Below are positions 25,664 through 38,417 of a stretch of 64,000 nt of DNA, piece after piece. Location: assembly GCA_905183005.1 (NCBI GenBank), contig CAJJDO010000005.1, positions 766,641 to 830,640 of the forward strand, in the 5' to 3' direction. The translations under genes were made by a program, and so were the position numbers. Each line of letters starts with the position of its first letter. Position 1 is the stretch's first letter. The DNA comes from Paramecium pentaurelia (taxonomy: Eukaryota > Ciliophora > Oligohymenophorea > Peniculida > Parameciidae). The notes below the pieces were generated by a model, which did no database searches, was not told the origin of the DNA, and was given only the letters and a program-made list of their open reading frames with translations.

Positions 25664-28148
25664 TCAATCAACATCAGATTGATATTCTTCTTCTTCTTCA
25701 TCCATTTCATCTATTTAATCATCATTTAATTAATTGCTATATAATACTTTTAATTCTTAGCCATCTTCTCTTTCATCAAAAATCAATTAAAATCTATTAT
25801 TTTCTAACATATTATCATAAAATAATAAATGTTTCTTGTTAGGTGGCCATTAAGACTATTCTGGTGGAGGAATCAATGTATCTATAGATAATCTATGTTA
25901 TTGATTATAAATTCAATTACCTGAAAGCATTCTCAACCATTGCAGGAATAATTCTACCTAACAAAGGAGAACTAAGCTCTAAACAAGGGTTTGTATTGAT
26001 TTCAATTAAATATGGTTAGAATTTCTCATCTATCATAAAATCTAATCCAAAAATTTCAAAATTGTAATTTCTTTTATATGGTTCAATCTTATGATATACA
26101 GATTTAATAGCATTCAAAGTGATTATCTTCAATTAAGGGTATAAATCCTTATAGAAATTCAAATGTTCATTACTATGCCATTTATCGAGATATCTTTAGA
26201 ATTCAGCAAAAGACAACTTGTTTCCATTTTCATATTTTCCATAAGCCTCACTATATTTTTGTATAGCATCATTAGTTAAATGTACATACTAATTACTCAC
26301 ATCTTTGATATCAAATTCTTCACTTGAAGTTCTTATATATCCTTCTTCATACCAGTAGGCTCTAATAATGCTATTTAACTATGTTATCAAAAAATAACAT
26401 CTTATATCAAACTTTCTTTTATTATATAGAAAGGGTTTTTCAATATATTTTTGTATCAAATATGTAAATGGTTTACCATTAGGATGAATTTATTTTTTGC
26501 TAACTATTTTATTAATTTCAGCTAAGGATTAACATACAATGATTCCATTTCCTCTATTAGTGAATTCTCCTGGCTTCACTATCCAAATATTATTTCCCTT
26601 CCTTATAAATACATCTAAAATACTTTTATTTATAATAATCCATAAATTATTGATATTATTTATCTTTGATACCAGAAACATGAAAAGTTATAGGTAAATG
26701 AAGAAATAACTCCTGTTTTGTTAATTCATAATATTTCTTCATATTATGAAACATAGCTTTCTTATTACCCAAATGATAATTTCTTTCAATATGATTATGA
26801 ATCTAAATAATTATAATATATATGATTACTTTATTCACATTATCAATTATTTTTAATTCTTTTTTTTCAACATATTAAATAAAATTTTAAATTGATTTAT
26901 CCATAGATTTTAATTCATTCAAATCCTATACAAGAATTAATTTTTAAAGTGGATCATGATATGTTCCAAATTTTTAAATTTATTTATTACTTTTTGGAGA
27001 TTGCTTTCTTTTTTATTTTTTAAAATCTATAGATGTTTAAGATAATGATTTTTATCTAGTAATAAATGATTCTTTGCTCCATTCTTATAGATTCATATAT
27101 TATGGAACCTTAATTTATGTCCAAATAAAATTTAATTCTTTATTTTCAGCATCTTAATTTAGATTCCACCACCATCTAGATTTAAATAATTCTTTTATTA
27201 ATAAACTATTATTTCCTTTACCTACTTTAAATTTTAAATCTATCACATATTCAGATGGTTAAACATAAAAATTACTCTATGTAGAAACTATAAAAATCAA
27301 ATAATGGTAACTTAGTAATTTCATTTAGAACAACTATTCTCTACTTAATGAAGAATAATCTGTTAATGAAAATCTGAAATTTTGATTTGTCTTAATAGTT
27401 TATTATGATACATTTTTATTTTTGTTTTAAGGTGATTAATGTCTTTTCTTTTAAACTGAACGAGTATGAAAATCTCTTTTTTCAACAAATGATTTTGATG
27501 ATTCTCTCTCTTTTTCTTGAGACCATGCTTTACTTCTAATTGATTATTATTCTTGTAATTTAAATGACTTTATTTGCATTCCCATTATTCTCATATGATT
27601 TTCATGTGCAACTTCATCAACCTTCTATTACATTCCACCTAATATATTTTATAAAATTGTTTTTGTTTTATCATTCTCTATAACATTCTTTATTTTAGAA
27701 GTTGATCGTTTTATTTCATTTAGATTTGCCTTCCTTTCTTCAACTAAATCATCATTACTTGTTTATAATTTATGCTACATATTATAAAATTTATCTATAT
27801 TTGATAGGATTAAATCCTCCTATTTAAAATCAGAAAATACTAAACTTAATGTCTAATCTTTTTAATGAGATGATCTTCTTAATGCTATATTATTTAAAAT
27901 AAAATACATTCAAATTATTATTTTTTTATAGCCTATAAAGTTCTAGGTAAAGAAATAGCCCTCTTCTCTTTTGGTCTTTATTTTTAAGGTATTTGTTATA
28001 TAACGATTCTTTATTATTTGTTTCTTTAGAGTTGATTATACTTATAACATGATCTTGCAACAAAAGCAGTCATAGGATGAATGGTACTTGGATTAAATAG
28101 ACATTATATCTAGGGTGTATTTGGAAATATAGCTAAATCTCTTTACAT
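25664..28148 (-). CDS. Tubulin-tyrosine-ligase-like (TTLL) polyglutamylase/glycylase, with apparent frameshift
   Basis: Three introns are supported (27885-27907, 26803-26829, 25893-25920), but the total is one base off a whole number of codons. Up to FHVSGIKDKQYQQFMDYYK the frame is as expected for TTLL; the next conserved block NNIWIVKPGEFTNRGNG is in the other frame, so about one base is extra between 26600 and 26630. No short GT...AG intron resolves it; a 58-nt one (26607-26664) would, but is outside the range seen here. After it, TTLL hallmarks continue: YIEKPFLYNKRKFDIR, YVHLTNDAIQ and LIEINTNPCLE. The first 250 residues are coiled and basic, the C-terminus acidic (DEMDEEEEEYQSD). TTLLs add Glu or Gly chains to tubulin tails in cilia. 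Start codon uncertain. Confidence 0.8.
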
Positions 28149-28332
28149 TATTAAAACAGCAATTTATTTATATAATAAATAAATGCATATGGATAATAGA
28201 GATTAAATTCATTTATTAATTTGTAGTTAATATTCATGACTAGTTACTAAAGAATTTATTAGTAATTAATGATATCTTAGTTATTCTGTTGAAATAATCA
28301 TTTCCATTATAAAATATATTTATAATTATTTA

Positions 28333-31300
28333 ATGGAAGAATATATTAATACTCTCAAGAAAACTGCCAATTAAGAAAGATCTTCGAAACGACATATCTA
28401 ATAAGTAGCTTAATTAGAAATTAAAAGAATGTTTAAATTTGATCCAGATACTTAACTGTAAAAGTAAATGAAATAGTTTGATGTAATTTTTTGTTTATTA
28501 TTAAGATTCTTCTTCAAAATAGATAATGGAATGGAAATTTACGATTTTGCAATTTTTAAGGCAATTTTAAAATTGAATATTGGATTTACATAGAAAAATA
28601 ATTAAGATTTTGTGAATAGTTGAAAAAAATGAAATTTACTAAATCAAAATTAGGTCTAGATCATCTTTAATTATTATTGAAATTGCTTATATGGCTTTAA
28701 CCATAAGGAATAGAAATTGAATTTAATCATAATGAACTTGATGATCATAGTCTCAATGATTTTACTCATGAATTAATTAAAAGCAAATTAAATTTAAAAT
28801 ATGTAAGATCTCTCAGTATACTTAGTTACTCATATCTAATAATCCTGGTATATTTAGAGGAAAATACTTATAAAATTTATCCAATTTCTTAGAAAAATAA
28901 TTTACATTAAATTTAAGCATCAATCACTAATATAAATCAATAATCTTATATAATAAAAGATTATTTGATGAAAAAAGTTACTCATACATATAAAAGAAAT
29001 TGAAAAGAATGAAATATCATTCATTTAATTTAAGTAATTGCTTTACTGAATAAAATTATTAAGGATTTGAATATTTAATATAAACTTGTTATAGTGAATC
29101 AGCTTTAGAAACTATTTCTGAACTTAATATTTCAAATAATTATCTTGGTCCAAATACATTAATTGAATCATTATTTGTTAATTTAGCAAAAGCAAAGGGA
29201 CTTTTAAAATTAGGTTTAAATAATTTAAATTAATTAACTCAATCTACTTGCAAAGCATTAATTGGTAATCGTTATTCTTATCTAAGACTATTGGAACTTG
29301 ATTTATCAAATAATTCATCCATAGATGAATCTGCATTATAAATACTCTTAGATGAAATTATCTCTAAATCTTGTAAGTATTTTGCCTTTGAAAATACATT
29401 TTAAAATAGTGAATCACTTTTAGCTAAATTGTACCATTTTGCTTAATCTTTTAGAAATAGAATAAAATAAGGAGAAAGATTGAATTTGGAATCAATAGAT
29501 TTAAGCACAATTGAGAATATTTAATAGTATGATTTACTAGAAGACTTATTAAAATTTGTTGTTTTTAATTCCTTTAGTAATATTAAAAGTTTAGTAATCA
29601 ATCCATTAACTGATGGGATATGTTAAAGTTATATTAATGCAATTTAAAACTTTAAAAAGTAATACAGAACAACAAAATAATTAAATTTACAATCAATAAC
29701 AATAAAAAAATAAAATCAATAATTAGGAGAGGATATTCTAAAATAATTAATGAATGAATTGTTTTTTACTTAAGAAAATGAAGCTATATCAATATAAACA
29801 GTATATTTTAGTTCTCGCAGTTTTGAATTAGACTCAAATTGCTTTATATTTTAATAATATTTAAATTCATTAGATACATATAGAACATTTAGTTTAAAGA
29901 ATCTTTTAATTAAAAATACTTTTGTAACTGATAAATTAACAGAGAAAATACTTTAAGTGTTTTTGGCATAAAGAACATTTGATTTGGAAACATTGTAATT
30001 TAAAGAAGACAATTTTAATGATACAATATACTTTGATTAAATTTTGTTGTAGAGTAAATTCTTAGAAAAATAACCTGATATAAAATATTTTGCTTTAAGA
30101 AAATTAGATCTATAAATTATTGGATTATAAATGAATATATCTTTGTTTCTAAAATGCTTTATTACTAATAATTAAGTGAAATTAAATTATATTAGTCTTG
30201 CTAATTTAAGTTTAACTTATGATTAATTATCTCATGAACATTATGTATCACCTGTCAAAGATGATAATCTAGATTTATAAACTATAAAATTTAAGGATAA
30301 TACAGATATGAATAACAAAGCATTTAAGATATTTTCTGATTATTGTATTTTCAATTAGTTTCTAGATTTATAATATCTACAAATAAGTGATTTTGAATAT
30401 GATTTGGATTTATCTTTTTAATTTGATTCACTAAAAAAACTATGTCTTTATAATAAATTTAAGAAATTTGATTTACCATTAAAAATTATTTTAGCATCTC
30501 CAAAACTTGAAGAGTTAAATTTCAAAAAAGTTGATATCAATGAAGATTTAGCAAAATCACTCAGTAAATATTTTTTATTACGTCAATAATAGGATGAGAA
30601 AGGAAAATAATTATTTTATTTCATTTCTAAATTATCATTTTTTGAATGTAATTTTTCAAGTGAAATATTATAATTCTTTTTTCTTGATCCTCATTGTGAT
30701 TTAGAACAATTATAAATAATATAATGTAAAGGTTTTGAGAAAACTTTAGACAAATTAGTTACAGGACTAAAAGATTCTTAATAATTAATTAAATCTTAAT
30801 TATCAATTCTAATAATGAAAAAATTAAAATTACAAAAAAATATTAAATCCTTTTTAAAATTTTTAGAATATGTTTGTTTTAATTCAGAACTAATAGAAGA
30901 AAAGGATTTAAGGTGTCAATTAGAATAATTAGTGTTATAAAATTGTTCTTTAAATGATGAATTCTTTTAAGGTTTAATTGATTTAATTTCAAATTGTATT
31001 GAATAAGAACAATTATCAAAAAAGTTCTTGTAAACTATTGACTTTTCTGATAATAATTAAATAAAAAGTACTTTATGGAGAAAAGTAATATATTATTTAT
31101 ATTTAGTTTTATCAACTTATAATGTCTAAAGAATTGAAACGATAAAAAAAAACTAAAATTTTGGTCTAACATACTGATTTTTAATAATAAGAATAGAAAT
31201 TACATAATTTTATAGAATAAAATCATCTAAATTTATAAGATAAAATTTAAATAGCTCCTGATAAATTTATATAATCACCTCCTTCAAGAATCTAAGAAAT

Positions 31301-34300
31301 GGCAATAAAATTTTTTACTGAATTTGAAAATGAAAGAGAAAAGATTAATTATTATTATAGAATGTTAGCTGGTTTAATTTATTATCCAAAAAGTAGAATT
31401 ACTAATTTAAAAATAAGCGATGTAGATCTAGATTTATTTATAAATACTTCTGAAAAACTTCTTATATATTCAGATTTATCAAAATAAGATAAATTAAAAA
31501 AATAAACTTTTACAAATATTAAAAAAATAACAATTTCTTCTATAAAATTTAATGATTCATTAAATACATAATCCTTTTATTAATTATTCATTAATAATTT
31601 AGTATCTTTAAAAATTGCTGATGCACAAAGTGGATTTATAGAGGGATTACTTAACTTTTTAGATAAATTTGAAGGTAAATTAAAAATAACTAAATTACAT
31701 TTAATAAGAGTAAATGAATATCTTAATTAAAATTAATCAAATTAATTTCTAAATTATATAATATTTGGAAAAAAACTACCAATAAAATAATTAAAGATAT
31801 CAGAATCTATTTAATTTAAAGATGATGAAAAATTTGTTAAATAAAATCTAAGTAATATAACCCCATAAATTTAAAAATTAATTTTCAAAATAGAAAATAA
31901 AGATTCATTCTAATTCCTTCAATCATTTTCTAAATATCTTTTGGAGAGTTAAAATTTATAACATTTTGAAATAGAATGTACTTAGAGTGGAAGTTTATTA
32001 TTTGAAAATATTGATTTAATGAATAGTATTCCTAAGTTAAATGTTCTTAAACTTAAAACAGTTGTAGATCTAACTCCTAAATTATTAGAATTTATATCTT
32101 AAACAGCTACAACATTATAAGAAGTTAAATTTTAAAGTGTAAGAATCTAAAATTTAAAAGAATCAATTACTTGGTTTAATAATGCAGAAACTATTGTATT
32201 AAATTGTAAATTAATAACTAAAATAGATGAAATAGTAGAAGAAGAATAAGATATCATTATACAATATTTTTTGAGTAATAAGATATTTTAATGGCAATAA
32301 CTTAAATATAAATCATCTAAAGGATTATAAAAGTTCAACAATAAACTTCTAAGTGATAATTTTAAAAATTTAATTAAACTTGAAATTAATGCACAATTTG
32401 AATCAAGTTCTAATAAAAAAATATCAAATGATTTCTTGTTCTATTTATCAAAGTATATAATTTATAACGAAGAATCTAAATTAAAAGAACTTATATTAAT
32501 ATAATGCAATATTACAGTAACATAAATTTTTAAATTAATAAAATAAGCTGAAGAATTTAGTGAAAATGTTTAAAAGCCTCTATCTTTAAGGCGTTTTACT
32601 TTAAGTAAATCTCAAAATATTGATGAAGAAGCATTCTAAGAATTATGTCGCTATTTAATATTCTTTCAGTATATCAAATTAGATAGACTTGAATTAGTGT
32701 AACTTAATTTATCAAACAAAATGATTTAAAAATTGATTGAAACTAGCTTAGAATGGTTATAGTTTTAAACTTTGAAAGTATTTGATTTTATATGTTTGAA
32801 TTTTTCATATAATGATACTTTTGGATCAGTAGAAACTTGGGAGTCTTTATGTAAGACATTTTTATTTAGTGAATATACACCTATGTTAACCCATCTGTTT
32901 TTAAATGGAATGGATATAAAGAATCATATTGCAAAGTTGATTGCTAATTGTGCATTTTAATTTTTCAAAAAATAAGGTTAAAATTATTAACATCCTTTAA
33001 AAGAAATAAATTTCTCATAAAATAGATCTTTAAATCAAATAGGATGGTATTTTCTAAGCAAATATTTCTTTTTTCATAAGTCTGTTGATTTAAAAGATAT
33101 TGATGTAACAGATTGTGAATTAAATGAAGAAAATAAAATTAAATAATTTATGGCTCCTATCTATGAAAGAGTTAAACAATTTGGAAATCTGAGAATAATT
33201 AAATTTAGAAGTGATAATATTAGTTTAAAAAATTCGATGTATAATGTAAATACAATTCCAGGAAAAGATAAATTTAAAATTATATCTGATTTACCTTTTA
33301 AAAGAACAAAATATGTTGGTTGGGGAAAAGTTGAAGGTAAGATATAATCATTTGGTATTTTGTAAAAAAATATAGAGAAAACTTTGAAGTTGCAAAGAAG
33401 AATAAATTTGTGTGATTGTTGGTAGAATCTTAATGAAGTAAAATTTAGTGCTTATCATCTTAATTTTATTAATCACTTTTTATAAATATTACCATAATTG
33501 ACTCTAGAAAAGGAATATTCATTTTCTTATTATTGTTTGGATTAATTATTTAATTTGTTTTAGTATCCTGATAATGGTAGTGGTAATCCTTACCCTCTTT
33601 CAGGATTATTTAATCAAAAATGTTAAGAATTCTTTAGTACTTCACAGATATCTAAAATAACACTTGTAGAAACCTTTTTTCCAACACTTGAGAAACCTAA
33701 ATAATAGGATATTTGGAAATTCTATATAGATGTAATTTCAAAGAAAAACAATTTAGATTTAGTTGAAATTGAATATACTTTAGATGATGATTTAATTGAA
33801 TATTTATTAGAGAATGATTATACCGAAAGAGATATAGTTAAATTGATTAGAGTTGTACCACCATCTCATATAATTATTTAAAATAGTTTAACCTTATAAG
33901 CAATTAAAGGAATATATTCAATTTTATATGAAAGTAACTATTTTTAATATTCTCATATATCATATGATCATAGAAGAGTCTTAAACAATGGAATTGGTTA
34001 TTCAATAAGAGCATTGGTTTATGGAATCAATTTTTAATATAAAATCCTCATTTTCTTTAAGAAAATTCTATATTTCTTGTTATCAATATTTGTTTCAGAT
34101 GCAAATAAATATTCTTATTCTTTAGAAATTAAATAATTAAATTAGAAACTACAAAGTTCATTATTGTATTTTGACTTTTTGGTTGTATTGACTTTAATCT
34201 ATTTATTTATGTGTATTGGATCTCCAATATTACTTACTATCAAAGATTTAGATAGCTAAGAAGATTTGTGCAAGAAAGGAGTTAATTAAATTGCAACCTA

Positions 34301-35398
34301 TTCATATTATGGATTTGCTGTTGTTACACTTATCTTTGAATCTCTATTATACAAATAAATAGTTGCATTAATTCCTTCTCATGTTTCTAAATTAATTGAT
34401 ATTGATAATTATAATTAAGATAATTAGGATGTATAGAGACAATCCATTTTTGGATTCATTTAGCAAAACAGAGTGACTCCATTAGATGAATAACATCATT
34501 TAAAAGAGAATAGTGAAAATAGCAAAGATTATATTACAAGATTTAATAGCAATATAAAGGAGTTTATGAATTCTTCTTTTGCTTAGAATATTCAATTTTT
34601 AATTACTCTCACTCTATCTCAATTATCAAAATATGATCTATATAACGATGTTGTATTTATCATAAACTGCTTTAATTGTAAACAAGATACATTATATTAT
34701 GCTGCATTAATTATTACAGTATTTAATTTAGCAATATATTTGATATATTTTATTGAAATACTTATTCGAAGAATCTAAAGAATTAAATTACAAACTAAAT
34801 ATTTATCAACATAAACCATAAATGATTTTTTTGATCTTTGTACTGTTGGAAGAAATGCTGCTTTAGCTTAAATCTTAGATACAGTAGCACCATATAATGT
34901 AAGTGTATTTCCTAATAAATGGTTTATTAGAAAATTGATACCTAATGTTGCTGGTAAAAGTTTGAATAAATCAATAAAAGTAATTATTGTTATTTTATAT
35001 TATTAAATAGAATTATCTCATAAAATTTATATTTGAAGATGTTCCTTAATTGACTTTGTAATTAACGTTCCTCTATAAAATGACAATCTCAAAATAGATA
35101 ACTTTGGGTTGGTCTATTTACATTACTTTAGGTACTTCTATAGTCACTATAATCATATCCTTTTTTAAGTATAATCTCAACAATTAATTTTAGATTTATG
35201 TAGTTAAGACCTTCAACAATATCTTAAACAGACTTTGATAAATTAGAAAGAACAAATACTTAGATATATGATTATAAAATCAACCATTTGTAAAATGAAA
35301 TGAAAATGCTTATAAAATATGAAGCCTTCTCTGCTTAAGAAAGAAATATTGAGCAAAGCTTAATTATAAAGAAAAATGATTCAGATAGCATGGTATGA
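28333..35398 (+). CDS. Giant leucine-rich multi-TM protein A
   Basis: Five introns (28483-28505, 28803-28825, 31085-31106, 34980-35010, 35169-35193) give 2313 residues. An N-terminal module (about 45-130: WNGNLRFCNFQGNFK, YWIYIEKQL) is shared with protein B at 55382-62655. The long middle is LRR-like, of the ribonuclease-inhibitor flavour, for example LRLLELDLSNNSSIDESAL and LETISELNISNNYLGP. Near residue 1780 is a conserved block DDDLIEYLLEN, YTERDIVKLIRVVPPSHI, LTLQAIKGIYSI. About six hydrophobic segments follow, then DTVAPYNVSVFPNKW, IPNVAGKSLNKSIK and FEDVPQLTLQL before a charged tail. I do not recognise the family; B is a clear paralogue. The divergent TTLL start is about 185 bases away. 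Confidence 0.83.
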
Positions 35399-35441
35399 AT
35401 AATAAGTCTTTATATTTAAATTACAATATATACTAGATAAT

Positions 35442-36239
35442 TCAAATCATGTTCATTTTCCATCCTAATAAACCTTTTCCATTCCATACTTATGGTGTTA
35501 TAGTTAAATCCATTATGATATATGATTCTTTTGAAAAGTCAATGTTTATTACACTTACTTGAGGTGTAAGTAAACGAACTATTTTTACATTTATTTATTT
35601 ATTTTATTGATTTTTTATGTATTCATAAAGATTTTATAATTTATTATGATTGCTATGATCTATTATGCCAAATCTAATCAAAAAATCATTAATTTTAAAA
35701 CCAGCCTTATCTGCAGGTGAATCTTTAATCACATCTTCTAAATAAGCAAAAGGTTTAATTAAATCATTTTCATTTTATTTGGAATATTCATTCTTCCAAT
35801 TTTATTAACTACTTGATTATTATTATTATTATTATTGTTATTATTACTATTGTTATTATTATTATTATTTTGAATGTTATTGCTGTTATTCTCTCCATTT
35901 TTAGGTGTATGCTTCTATTTCATTATTGAGATTGGGATCATTTTACAAATCCTAATGATATGATATCATAGCTAAAACATTATAATAATACATACTTTAT
36001 TCAAGAAGCTTCATTAAATCTTTGTAATCATTATTTTTTTCATTGAATTCTCTTCTTAAATTTTTATATGTAGATAATTCACCAAAATCTAGATCTTATC
36101 TAGGAAATCCTTCTTCATCTATTAATGATTTATGATATCCTTTATCATAATAAACTTATAGTTATTAATTTAATTGTTCAATATGATTCTCTAGTTCTTT
36201 TCTCTATTATTATAATAAAACCAACTTCTATTTTAGCAT
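35442..36239 (-). CDS. PSMD9: PSMD9-type proteasome assembly chaperone (26S non-ATPase regulatory subunit 9)
   Basis: Single exon, 265 residues. The N-terminal coiled coil (KELENHIEQLNQQL) leads to LIDEEGFPRQDLD, the conserved LVDxEGFPRxDID signature of PSMD9/Nas2. A PDZ-like domain follows at about 165-235 (PFAYLEDVIKDSPADKAGFK), and the end, LTITPQVWNGKGLLGW, matches the family C-terminus. PSMD9 binds the Rpt5 tail and assists assembly of the 19S base. Between coiled coil and PDZ lies a Gln tract of about 20 codons, almost all TAA, at about 35815-35875, an insertion relative to the usual protein. It converges on giant protein A with 43 bases between stops. Confidence 0.93.
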
Positions 36240-36370
36240 TAAAAATGTAATTATAAATTGTATTGAAATATAAAAATTACATTTAATAAGCAAATATTAT
36301 ATATATATCCTATTTAAGAATTATTTATTTTTCAATAATATATTTTACTTTATATACAGATACAAAATTA

Positions 36371-38417
36371 TCATTTTGGTTTTTCATTTGCCATATTTAC
36401 ACGAATATTTCTACCTCTAAATTTAGTTCCATTTTATTTTAATGCCACTGCTACCATTTCTTTAGTTCTACATACTCCAAAAGCAGATCCTTTTGATTAA
36501 CCATCCTAACCTCTTAATAATCTGAGATTGAATAATTCAACTCCTTTATTTTTGAATTCATTTTTTATTTCATCTTCTGTAATCTTAAAATCTAATCCTC
36601 CAATAAATATTTCTTATTCTTTTTTAACAGTTTATGAAACTTAAACTGTTGGTTATTAATGATAATTTTGATGTGATTAAAATTATTCTTCAATTATATC
36701 TGGAAGTGTTGTAGCCTATTCAATTTCTATTCCTCTACAATATCCATTTTAACTTATCTCCTAATATTGATTTTCAAATTCTTCTTTGACATCTTCACTA
36801 ATATCAAATGCAACACCATTCTCATTTCTTAATTTTTTCATTCCCTTAATACTATTGCAAATTTATTCTGAAAAATTATTCTTTAGGAATTTCCAAATGT
36901 AACCACAAGCCTAGAAAGGAGTTGATGTTCTTAAAATATATGTTATATATCCTTCAAAAGATCCCAACATAGATCTATTCTATAGTTTGTCTTTATATCC
37001 ACTAACACATGCTAAGGCTCTAGCCAAAGCTTCTACAGGATCACATCTAGATATGATTTCTTAAGCAACAGGTTAAAACAAATCAACAATTTCTTTACTA
37101 ACTACTTATAAACTAGTTTATAAATCTCTTGAGCTTGCTTTAATAATATCTTAATGTTGAGGAGCAGAAATTTTAATGAATTTAATTTTAGCTACTCTCT
37201 CAACTCTTTCAATTAAACTCATATCCTTCTTTGAATAAAAAGTGATACATATTCCATCCTTTCCAGCTCTTCCAGTTCTACCTGATCTATGAATATATGA
37301 TTCAATGTCTTTAGGAGGATTACATTAAATAATCAAATCTACTTATGGGAAATCCAAACCTCTAGCTGCAACATTAGTTGCAACCAAACATTTGAATTTT
37401 CCATTTTTAAATCCTTCAAATGTAACTGTTCTTTGTTATTAAGGAATATCTCCATGTAATGGTTATGTTTCAGCAGGTAATTTAGAATGTAAAATAATTT
37501 CATTACATTCTCTTTTAGTTTCACAAAAGATAATTGTTCTTGCATGTCTTCCACCATAAACTGAAACAACATCACCTATTGCACCAGTTAATTAATTTCT
37601 TGCACATTATAGAGCATAATGTTTGACTGTTGTTGATGTTTAAGTCTAAATATTAAGATCAATAGAATTACCTCATTTCTTTTAATCAAATTAATATGTT
37701 TAGTATTACTTTCCATATATTTCTATGATAATTCTTTTACCCAATCAGGTATAGTAGCACTAAATAAAAGCATTTAAATTTTTCTATCATTGAAATATGA
37801 CATGATCTTTTCAATGTTTTCCTAAAATCCAAAATTCAACATTTAATCAGCTTCATCCATAACAACTACTTAAATTTCATCTAATTTTAAAACCTTTCTT
37901 TCTAAAAGATCTTATATTCTTCCAGGTGTTCCTACTACAATTTCACATCCTTATCTCACTTAATCAATTTAGTTTCTAAGATCTGTACCACCAAATATAC
38001 TATAAATTCTATATTCATTTTCTTTATGTAAAATAGAATTAAATTCAGTAGTTACTTGGATAGCTAATTCTCTTGTTGGTAATAATACTAATACATAAGG
38101 ATTTTTATTTTATTTTAATCCTAATCCTCGTATTCTTTCTAGTATTGGGAGACAATATGCAAGTGTTTTACCTGAACCAGTTCTGTCCTACCCTATTATA
38201 TCATCTCCATTATAAATTGTTTCAAAACATTATTATTGAATTGGAAATAAATTTGTGATACCTCGACTCTTTCATGTTAATGTTAAATTCTTACCTCCAA
38301 AATTTTTCTGGTCTATTTATTTTTAATATATGCTTTCAAGTTGCTCTCATCGTTTCCTTTGATCTTTTTAACGATATCTGGTTCAATTAATTCAGAACTT
38401 TTTCTTCTTGTTAACAT
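36371..38417 (-). CDS. DEAD-box RNA helicase of the nucleolar Gu/DDX21 type with GUCT-like and RRM-like C-terminus
   Basis: Two introns (38269-38294, 37646-37671) give 664 residues. RecA1 (about 45-240) has GQDRTGSGKT, PTRELAIQV, TPGRIQ and VVMDEADQML, then SATIP. RecA2 (about 255-415) has TIIFCETK, ATNVAARGLDFP and YIHRSGRTGRAGKDG. A following region (about 440-550) with EALARALACVSGYKD matches the GUCT domain that marks DDX21/DDX50/plant PRH75 relatives. The last 80 residues form an RRM-like fold (EIFIGGLDFKITEDEI, GSAFGVCRTKE, FRGRNIRVNMA). Likely role: ATP-dependent RNA remodelling in rRNA processing. A fused RRM after GUCT is unusual to my knowledge. Confidence 0.9.

Noticed and set aside
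26607..26664. 58-nt intron to repair the TTLL frame
   Set aside because: All other introns in the window are 21-32 nt, and this one would delete a TTLL-like block (GIKDKQYQQFMDYYK). Kept only as an alternative.
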